DNA of 64,000 nucleotides, from positions 1-64,000 of the forward strand of contig DLZQ01000004.1 of the NCBI GenBank assembly GCA_003447295.1. The letters are read 5' to 3'. The translations under genes and the position numbers were made by a program. Source of the DNA: Lachnospiraceae bacterium. GTDB taxonomy: Bacteria > Bacillota > Clostridia > Lachnospirales > Lachnospiraceae. Each line of letters begins with the position of its first letter. Position 1 is the stretch's first letter. This document shows positions 57,816-64,000 of this stretch, in pieces. The notes below the pieces were generated by a model. It was not told the DNA's origin. It was given only the letters and a program-made list of their open reading frames with translations, and made no database searches.

Positions 57816-58982
57816 ATGGCATTATTTGATGTAGTAAATTTCAATGGCGAAGTATTTGACGCCTTTGTGCGTGAAACTCCCAATCTGAGACTGAATGAGC
57901 TGCTGCACTCCGGAGCAATCATCGAGCGTTCCGAGTATGCATCCCGGCTGTCTGAGCAGAAGGGCGGTAACTTCATCACCACCCTGATCAAGGCAAGACT
58001 GACCGGAAGTACTGTGAACTATGACGGTAAGACCGACATCGGTGCAACACAGCGCGGTAACTACTCTATGGGGCGTATCGCGGTAGGACGTGCACAGGGA
58101 TGGACGGAGAAGGACTTTGTGTCTGATATCTCCGGAGATGATTATTCTGCGGCAGCGGGAGAAGTTGCAGAGTTCTGGGACAATGTAGATCAGGATACTC
58201 TGCTGAGTGTGCTGAAAGGCATTTTTGCTATGAGCACTGGTGAGGGCAAGAAGTTTGTAGAGACTCATACTTATGACATTTCTGGTAAACCGGAAGGCAC
58301 TTTTGGACCCACCACTCTCAATACCGGCATGCAGAGATCCCTGGGCGATAAGAAAGCAAACTTTGCGCTCGTGGTCATGCACTCTGTAGTAGCCACTGCA
58401 CTGGAGAACCTTAATCTGCTGGAGTATCTGAAATATACTGATGCAAACGGTATCGAGCGTCCCCTGCCTCTTGCAACCTTGAACGGCAGACTGGTGCTGG
58501 TAGATGATACCATGCCTGCGGAGGATGTTGCACCCACTTATGCAGCATCCAAGGACCAGGCTGTGCAGGAAGGTAAGACTTATTACACTAAGAGTGGTAA
58601 GGATTATGAGGCGGTTGCAGAACCTGCGGGAGTACCTGCATCCTCTGACTATTATGAGATGACTGCTGAGGGATATACAAAGTACACCTCTTATGTGTTG
58701 GGTAACGCATCCATTGAATATACCAACTGCGGTGCGAAAGTACCTGCTGAGATGGACCGTAATCCTGCAAAGAACGGCGGTGAGACCACTCTGTATACCA
58801 GACAGAGAAAGGTATTTGCGCCCTATGGTATCTCCTGGAAGAATACCTCTGTGGTATCTCCTACGGCTGAACAGCTGGAAACTGGAAGTAACTGGGAGAT
58901 TGCTCAGAATAACGATTCCAACAGTCCTAAGTATTATCCTATCAAGGCAATCAGCATCATGCAGATCGTAACCAGAGGTTAA
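57816..58982 (+). CDS. Major capsid protein
   Basis: A 388-aa HK97-fold-type capsid protein of the SPP1-like siphovirus group. MALFDVVNFNGEVFDAFVRE, GAIIERSEYASRLSEQKGGN, FIT.., VTARLTG-like TLIKARLTGSTVNYDGKTDI, WTEKDFVSDISGDD, and a C-terminal strand TRQRKVFAPYGISWKNTSVV support this. Residues about 242-286 (TYYTKSGKDYEAVAEPAGVP) look like an inserted surface domain. Codon use is biased toward frequent codons, as expected for a highly expressed gene. Confidence 0.92.
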   Translation: MALFDVVNFNGEVFDAFVRETPNLRLNELLHSGAIIERSEYASRLSEQKGGNFITTLIKARLTGSTVNYDGKTDIGATQRGNYSMGRIAVGRAQGWTEKDFVSDISGDDYSAAAGEVAEFWDNVDQDTLLSVLKGIFAMSTGEGKKFVETHTYDISGKPEGTFGPTTLNTGMQRSLGDKKANFALVVMHSVVATALENLNLLEYLKYTDANGIERPLPLATLNGRLVLVDDTMPAEDVAPTYAASKDQAVQEGKTYYTKSGKDYEAVAEPAGVPASSDYYEMTAEGYTKYTSYVLGNASIEYTNCGAKVPAEMDRNPAKNGGETTLYTRQRKVFAPYGISWKNTSVVSPTAEQLETGSNWEIAQNNDSNSPKYYPIKAISIMQIVTRG

Positions 58983-58999
58983 GGAAGGAGCGGTATCGG

Positions 59000-59407
59000 A
59001 TGGCATATACTACATATGAATTTTACAAAAAAGAATATTATGGGGATGCTATTCCGGATACCGCTTTCCCAAAATGGAATGACCGTGCCAGCACAAAGCT
59101 GGATCAGCTGACCTTTGGAAACATTGATGCGGATGCAATCACCGAATACGGGGAGAAAATCCAAAAGGCTACCTGCACCCTGGCAGACCTTATGTATCAG
59201 ATCGATTACAAGAACTCACATGCCAACGACGAGACTGTGGCAAATATTAAGTCTATGTCCTCTGGCGGAAGATCTGTCAGCTTTGGAAGTAATGAAACTC
59301 TGATAGATAAGGTGCTGGGAGACAAGACAGCGCAGATTCATCTCTTCAGGGATACGGTTTGCGAGTACCTGGCAGGAACAGGACTGCTGTATGCGGGGGT
59401 GGAATGA
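59000..59407 (+). CDS. Head-tail connector protein
   Basis: A 135-aa helical protein (MAYTTYEFYKKEYYGDAIPD, TAFPKWNDRASTKLDQLTFG, CTLADLMYQIDYKN) of the gp6/gp15-like adaptor family, which joins the portal to the neck. AAGGAAGGAGCGG precedes. Overlaps the next gene by four bases. Confidence 0.8.
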   Translation: MAYTTYEFYKKEYYGDAIPDTAFPKWNDRASTKLDQLTFGNIDADAITEYGEKIQKATCTLADLMYQIDYKNSHANDETVANIKSMSSGGRSVSFGSNETLIDKVLGDKTAQIHLFRDTVCEYLAGTGLLYAGVE

Positions 59408-59829
59408 TGTTTTGGGATAACAAGGTAGTTACTCTGTTTAACCGGGCATTTGATCCCAATACAGAGGAAGAAACGTATTATCTTACGGTACTTGAAAAAG
59501 CAGATCTTGTGGAAAAGAACAGTGTGACAGCGTCGAAAAGTGGACAGGACAAAGCGGCAGCAGTCACCTTGTACATGTCCTATCAGAACCTGCCGAAGCC
59601 GTACAAGGATCCGAAGGAATGGGAACAGCTCCCTGCGGAGGAAAAAAAACGGTACCTGACATTTTCCCCGGAGAATGATTTCTTCGTAAAGCGAAATTGC
59701 ACCGGTGCAACTCTGCCGGACAGCAGGGTGTACGAGTATTTCAGAGATCACTATTATGGCACATACCGGATCACGTCTGTGGACAACTACGAAGATGTAT
59801 TACCTCACTTTGAAGTAGGAGGAAAATGA
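59404..59829 (+). CDS. Head closure (stopper) protein, putative
   Basis: A 141-aa beta-rich protein (MMFWDNKVVTLFNRAFDPNT, AAAVTLYMSYQNLPKPYKDP, RVYEYFRDHYYGTYRITSVD). Position after the connector and before the tail terminator fits the stopper. Start at the ATGA overlap. Confidence 0.7.
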   Translation: MMFWDNKVVTLFNRAFDPNTEEETYYLTVLEKADLVEKNSVTASKSGQDKAAAVTLYMSYQNLPKPYKDPKEWEQLPAEEKKRYLTFSPENDFFVKRNCTGATLPDSRVYEYFRDHYYGTYRITSVDNYEDVLPHFEVGGK

Positions 59830-60287
59830 TGGAAGAAAAGCAGGAATTACTGACGGTTAAGGATGCGACCAGCGTGCAGAAAGGCATACTGGAACTGGTC
59901 CTTGGGTATCCGGATTATCCGGAAAGCTTTACCGCCGATAACAGCACCGTGAAATGGAGCAATCTCAATGAGGACAGATCTATCGGATTGTTCCCGATGC
60001 AGGGTGCCGTATACCTCAAACGGTATGTGAGCGGCAGTTATGAGGCACAGTACCCGTTCCAGATAGCTTACAAATGTTCTGCGGATACCAACCGGGCAAA
60101 CATAGATGATCAGACGATGCTGGAGCAGCTGGCAGGATGGCTGGAGGAGAGCGGGATCACGTTCAGCGATTCCAGGATGCAACTGAAATCTATCGAGAGA
60201 ACATCCCCGGTGTTTGCAGCGGCAAAGGATGATAATACAGTGACGTACGCGGTGAATATGCAGCTGCGGTATTTTTATAAAAAATAA
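59826..60287 (+). CDS. Tail terminator / tail completion protein, putative
   Basis: A 153-aa protein with VKWSNLNEDRSIGLFPMQGA, VYLKRYVSGSYEAQYPFQIA and CDGDAV-free beta core; this pattern is typical for the Ptt/gp17-like proteins placed before the tail tube gene. ATGA overlap with the stopper gene. Confidence 0.7.
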   Translation: MMEEKQELLTVKDATSVQKGILELVLGYPDYPESFTADNSTVKWSNLNEDRSIGLFPMQGAVYLKRYVSGSYEAQYPFQIAYKCSADTNRANIDDQTMLEQLAGWLEESGITFSDSRMQLKSIERTSPVFAAAKDDNTVTYAVNMQLRYFYKK

Positions 60288-60301
60288 GGAGGAAAAGCGA
60301 G

Positions 60302-60817
60302 ATGGCAAAAGATAGAACCAACATGGTCTCTCTTATGGATATCGGATCTCTCATGGGAGGAAAAACTCCTAAAATTGTAGAGATGGGTGACGGTTACAAG
60401 GAGATCACTGAGGACTGGGGACCGAATACAGAGTCTACCCAGTATGTCAACATGAAGAGTGCCAGCAACTCTGTTAAGGGATATGCTTTATCCATGTCTC
60501 CACAGAGAGATTACCTGTCTGATGATATGCAGAAGGCAATTGACGATCTGCTGAAGAAATTTCCGACTGGAGAAGAGTGTAATACCTATTATTACAGGTA
60601 CTTCAAGACGGACATTACCAATAAAACCGGAGATTGTATCAGAGTACCGGTAACAGTGTGCCCTTCCAGCGTAGGTGGAGCCGGTGGGGACAACCTTACA
60701 TCCACTATACAGATTAACGGCAATGGGGATGTGGAACAGGGGACTATTACTATATCTGAGGATGGTACATTCACCTGGGCACCGCAGGCAGCCAGTGTAA
60801 ATACGCAAGAAAAATAA
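60302..60817 (+). CDS. Tail tube protein
   Basis: A 171-aa protein (MAKDRTNMVSLMDIGSLMGG, EMGDGYKEITEDWGPNTEST, KSASNSVKGYALSMSPQRDY) typical for siphovirus major tail proteins. Polymerises around the tape measure. AGGAGGAAAAGCGAG precedes. A GC-rich hairpin after it may lower expression of the following chaperone genes. Confidence 0.85.
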   Translation: MAKDRTNMVSLMDIGSLMGGKTPKIVEMGDGYKEITEDWGPNTESTQYVNMKSASNSVKGYALSMSPQRDYLSDDMQKAIDDLLKKFPTGEECNTYYYRYFKTDITNKTGDCIRVPVTVCPSSVGGAGGDNLTSTIQINGNGDVEQGTITISEDGTFTWAPQAASVNTQEK

Positions 60818-60846
60818 TGTAGGTGTTAATGAACAATTAGCATAAT

Positions 60847-60873
60847 GGGGCAGGTTCCTTTCAGTCCTGCCCC
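60847..60873 (+). terminator. Attenuator-like hairpin after the tail tube gene
   Basis: GGGGCAGG (60847-60854) with CCTGCCCC (60866-60873), then ATTTCTG: strong stem, weak U tract. Confidence 0.55.
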
Positions 60874-60894
60874 ATTTCTGAAAGGATGGTAATT

Positions 60895-61371
60895 ATGGAA
60901 CAGGTAAAGTTAAGCACAGGCTATAAAAGTATTGCAATCAGAGATGAGGACGACGATCAGGTAGTGACCGTGCTGCGGATCAACGTGGCAGATGCACAGA
61001 CTGCAGACCGGTTTGCGCATATCATTGACCAGCTCAATAGTATCTCTGCCAGATGTGACGTGGAGATGAAAGAGTGGAAGGAAAACCACACAGACGATCA
61101 GCTTACTGCGGGAGACACCGGTGATGCTATCAAGGTGGCACTGGATATTAACAGCATCCGCGTGAAGTACCTTAAAGAGATTATCGCTGCGCTGGATGAA
61201 TTATTCGGCGAAGGCACGATTCAAAACATATATGGTGATATCGTACCGGATGAGACAGCACTGTTTGAATTTGTTGAGCAGGTCATCCCCGTAATGAACA
61301 CACTGTTTGGCAGAAGATTTGAACAGGTGAAGAAAAAATATAATCCCAACAGAAGGGGAGCAATAAAATGA
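60895..61371 (+). CDS. Tail assembly chaperone, gpG-like
   Basis: A 158-aa acidic protein (MEQVKLSTGYKSIAIRDEDD, DQVVTVLRINVADAQTADRF) located between tube and Gp15 genes. It would bind the tape measure protein during tail assembly. Four-base overlap with the Gp15 gene; the shift is a plain overlap, not an evident slippery frameshift. Confidence 0.78.
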   Translation: MEQVKLSTGYKSIAIRDEDDDQVVTVLRINVADAQTADRFAHIIDQLNSISARCDVEMKEWKENHTDDQLTAGDTGDAIKVALDINSIRVKYLKEIIAALDELFGEGTIQNIYGDIVPDETALFEFVEQVIPVMNTLFGRRFEQVKKKYNPNRRGAIK

Positions 61372-62027
61372 CAAATGTCATGTTCGAGGCACTTCCGGAG
61401 ATATGGAAAGATCCGAAGACAGGAATAGAATACTCGGTCAATTGTGATTACCGCATAGGAATACTGATATATCAGGTGCAGTATGATAACACGTTGACTA
61501 AGTATGACAAGATTGTGGCAATATTACATCTTATGTTTGGCGATGTAGATGAAGAAAAAGAAGACAGACCGAGTCCTCCGGGGGAAAGTGCAGGAGAGTG
61601 CATACAGTGGCTCATGAATGGATGGAACCATGACGGACATGGAAGCAGCGAAGAGAAACGACGTCTGGTAGATTATGATGTTGACCAGTGGCGCATATAT
61701 GCGGACTTTCGTAGCATCTATGGTATTGATCTCGCAACAGAGGATATGCATTGGTGGAAATTCTGCGGGTTGCTCTGGAATATGCCTCATAAGCAGTCCT
61801 CTTTTCTTCAGGTGATAGAGATCCGGAGAAAGAAAAAAGAAGAAGCCAAGACGGATGCGGAGAAGAAGGCTATCCAGGATGCACAGCAGATCTATGCGCT
61901 GGATCAGCCGGAACCGGAGTACACGCAGGAGCAGAAGGACAAGATCGACGAGTATGATGCTCTAATGGAGCAGATAAGAGCAAAGAAAAAAACAGAACAG
62001 GAAGCGCTGGGAATCTTTAGAAAGTGA
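61368..62027 (+). CDS. Bacteriophage Gp15-family protein
   Basis: A 219-aa protein with the Gp15 signature: INCDYRIGI-like VNCDYRIGILIYQVQYDNTL, DKIVAILHLMFGDVDEE, DYDVDQWRIYADFRSIYGID, MHWWKFCGLLWNMP, then an acidic coil. It acts with gpG as the second tail chaperone. Directly before the tape measure gene. Confidence 0.9.
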   Translation: MTNVMFEALPEIWKDPKTGIEYSVNCDYRIGILIYQVQYDNTLTKYDKIVAILHLMFGDVDEEKEDRPSPPGESAGECIQWLMNGWNHDGHGSSEEKRRLVDYDVDQWRIYADFRSIYGIDLATEDMHWWKFCGLLWNMPHKQSSFLQVIEIRRKKKEEAKTDAEKKAIQDAQQIYALDQPEPEYTQEQKDKIDEYDALMEQIRAKKKTEQEALGIFRK

Positions 62028-62037
62028 GGCTATATAA

Positions 62038-64000
62038 ATGGCTGGCGGATATGATGGAGAGATCAGGATTAAAACAAAAATTGAAAATGCGGATATGTCC
62101 AGCCAGCTGATGCAGATCGAAAACCGGATGGAAAAGACTGCCCGCAAGGCGCAGCAGTTAGAGGATGCCATGCGGGAAATGGCATCTAAAAAAATACCTA
62201 CTGATGAGTATAAGAAACTTACTGATCAGATTGAAGAGGCTAAGAAAAAGGTAGAGGAAGCAAATGAAGAACTTAATCAGATGAGAGAACTCGGATTTAA
62301 GGATGAAAATTTGCAACCATATATTAAAAGCCTTGACGATGCCACGCGGGAAGTAAATAAACTTGCGGAAGCCAAAGCAAAGTTAGAAGCCACAAATGCA
62401 GCATATAATGATCCGACAAACACGGCGGAGTATCAAAAGCTGTCGGATCAGCTAAGCGATGCGAATCGAGAAATGGCTATGCTTAGCAAGAGGCATGATG
62501 AGATTATAGCCAAACAGAGCGGCATCGGATCCGGAGCAAAGCAGATTGAGAAAGTCGGAAAGTCAGCTAAGAAATCTGCGGGACTTATGTCTACGCTGCT
62601 CAGCCGGCTAAAGGGAATTGTACTTTCTCTGTTGATTTTCAACTGGATTACAAAAGCATTTAATGCAATGGTGGAATCTTTTAAGACAGGCATCCAGAAC
62701 ATGGCAAAGTATTCCGGAAGTTTTAATGAGCGGATGTCCTCATTGAAAAGTTCTATCGCAACTCTGAATGCGGCGCTGGGAACGCTTGCGGCACCTATCG
62801 TATCGATGGTGACACCAGCGCTGGCAAGGCTGTGTGATTGGCTGACAAAAGCAATCAACGCCATGAATCAGTTTATTGCTCTGCTCAGTGGGCAGAGTAC
62901 ATGGACCAGAGCGAAACAGCAGCAGGTCGATTATGCAAAATCCTTGGAAAAGACATCCGGTGTTGCCAAAAAGGCAGCAGGAGCACTGGCAGCTTTCGAT
63001 GACCTGAATGTATTACAGAAAAACGATTCCGGGGGGAGCGGCAGCAGTACCGCTGGTATGTACGAAGAAGTACAGGTCAGCGATAAGATGGCTTCCAAAC
63101 TTGGAAAAGTAAAAGATATTGCAAAGCAGATCAAAGAAGAGTTTTCGGTAGGCTGGAAGAAAGCCTTTGAAAAGCTTGGAATTGATGGACAGGTCCAGAA
63201 TATTCGTAGCAACCTGGCATCCATAAAGGACAGCTTTATAGATATCTTCAGTGCGGAATCTGTGAAGAATGCGGCAGGGAATTTTGCTGTTACATTCGTC
63301 ACCAGTCTGGGGACAATTGCGGCATCCTTTGTCAGCATAGGTGCGACCATCGCGCAGAAACTTACCGGGGGAATTAAGAAGTACCTGGATGACAACAAAG
63401 ACGATATCAAGAAGCATCTCACGCAGATGTTTGATATCGGAGCAGATATTTTGCTATTGGCTGCATCTGCGGCAGCAGCGTTCGCACTGATTTTTTCCGC
63501 GTTTGGAAGTGATTCCGGGCAACAGTTGACTGCAAATCTGATCCAGATGTTCTCGGATGTCTTTTTATCAGTATCTGCTATCGCAGCACAGTTTGCAGAT
63601 GATATTTTACACCTGCTTTTGGATCCGTTTGTAAATAACCAGGATGATATTGCAACGGCGGTACAAGGTATCATAGATGTGCTGGCAGTATTCTCCGGGA
63701 CCGTGGCGGATATTGTCGGGCAGGTTGGAGACGGATTCACGGTGCTTTATAAATATTCCATCTCACCGTTTGTAAACCATTTTACAGATGGAATATCTGA
63801 TCTACAGGAATCCTTTTTAAATTTTTGGAATAATAACATGCAACCAGTTTTGACACAGTGGGCAAGTATGTTTGATGACACATATCAGGGACATCTCAAA
63901 CCCATGATAAATGCCTTTATGAATTTGCTGGTTACATTGATAGAGTATATACAGCCTTTTTGGGATTACCTGAAAGAACTGCTACAGTGGATCATAGATA
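62038..64000 (+). CDS. Tail tape measure protein (partial, runs off the window)
   Basis: Open for 654 codons from ATG 62038 to the edge. The N-terminal 180 residues are coiled coil (MEKTARKAQQLEDAMREMAS, EEAKKKVEEANEELNQM). Hydrophobic segments follow (LKGIVLSLLIFNWITKAF; FAVTFVTSLGTIAASFVSIG; ILLLAASAAAAFALIF), as usual for tape measure proteins, which set tail length and enter the host membrane. FDDLNVLQKN is a motif common in Firmicutes tape measures. Stop lies beyond 64000. Confidence 0.92.
   Translation, partial: MAGGYDGEIRIKTKIENADMSSQLMQIENRMEKTARKAQQLEDAMREMASKKIPTDEYKKLTDQIEEAKKKVEEANEELNQMRELGFKDENLQPYIKSLDDATREVNKLAEAKAKLEATNAAYNDPTNTAEYQKLSDQLSDANREMAMLSKRHDEIIAKQSGIGSGAKQIEKVGKSAKKSAGLMSTLLSRLKGIVLSLLIFNWITKAFNAMVESFKTGIQNMAKYSGSFNERMSSLKSSIATLNAALGTLAAPIVSMVTPALARLCDWLTKAINAMNQFIALLSGQSTWTRAKQQQVDYAKSLEKTSGVAKKAAGALAAFDDLNVLQKNDSGGSGSSTAGMYEEVQVSDKMASKLGKVKDIAKQIKEEFSVGWKKAFEKLGIDGQVQNIRSNLASIKDSFIDIFSAESVKNAAGNFAVTFVTSLGTIAASFVSIGATIAQKLTGGIKKYLDDNKDDIKKHLTQMFDIGADILLLAASAAAAFALIFSAFGSDSGQQLTANLIQMFSDVFLSVSAIAAQFADDILHLLLDPFVNNQDDIATAVQGIIDVLAVFSGTVADIVGQVGDGFTVLYKYSISPFVNHFTDGISDLQESFLNFWNNNMQPVLTQWASMFDDTYQGHLKPMINAFMNLLVTLIEYIQPFWDYLKELLQWIID

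Noticed and set aside
1-64000. CRISPR arrays, rRNA genes, insertion sequences with transposase
   Set aside because: None seen on either strand: no regularly spaced repeats, no rRNA core sequence, no transposase motif.

Overview
The window looks like chromosome of a gut Clostridia, most likely family Lachnospiraceae, carrying a prophage. The basis is moderate-to-low GC, AGGAGG-type ribosome binding sites, a T-box ahead of thrS, an infC-rpmI-rplT operon with a structured leader and ATT start, CarD and DUF1540 proteins, and a phage gene complement typical of that family. This assignment is inference; no marker such as rRNA is present.

Chromosomal part (1 to about 28.2 kb). It opens with a cluster of hairpin repeats, then an SGNH hydrolase-GNAT fusion, a CarD-like regulator, T-box/thrS, a methyltransferase remnant, a DUF1540 protein, the IF3-L35-L20 operon, a Cof-type phosphatase and tRNA-Gly(CCC). 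Next come a HicAB toxin-antitoxin pair, an orphan HicB, a MarR-MATE efflux operon with palindromic operators, an aminoacyl-histidine dipeptidase and a threonine aldolase-like enzyme. From 14.0 to 21.8 kb lies a GC-richer sugar island: a divergent AraC regulator, then a GPH transporter, a GH78 alpha-L-rhamnosidase and a GH3 beta-glucosidase in one operon, suited to uptake and cytoplasmic breakdown of rhamnosylated glucosides. From 21.8 to 28 kb the DNA is AT-rich accessory sequence: a mini kinase, small membrane proteins, an alpha/beta hydrolase, an XRE-methyltransferase fusion, a HAD protein, a frameshifted XRE gene and a three-gene toxin-antitoxin-like operon.

Prophage (about 28.2 kb to beyond the right edge). 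Its left end is marked by a 3' tRNA-Pro-like tail, integrase arm-type repeats and a tyrosine integrase. The lysogeny module (zinc-ribbon membrane protein, ImmA-like protease, XRE repressor) diverges from the lytic genes at a switch with four operator-like dyads spaced exactly 31 bp. The early region holds recombination genes (DUF1351, Rad52-like, NinB-like, HNH-like), a replication initiator-like protein, and a DNA-modification block (PP-loop/PAPS-reductase-like protein, helicase-methylase fusion, C5 methylase with repeats). A second tyrosine recombinase follows, then an autonomous HEPN-domain moron with its own promoter and terminator. The late region contains a TerS-TerL fusion, SPP1/A118-like portal, minor capsid proteins, GP20 scaffold, major capsid protein, connectors, tail tube, tail chaperones with Gp15, and the start of the tape measure gene: a siphovirus with a long non-contractile tail.

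The two most attractive new signals are a shared late-promoter-like element (TTGGTACAAA, 18 bp, TAKAATTATAKT) found only upstream of the packaging and capsid modules, and the self-contained HEPN moron, a candidate host- or prophage-protecting RNase. The lysis module, the right attachment site and an expected intact tRNA-Pro lie outside the window.
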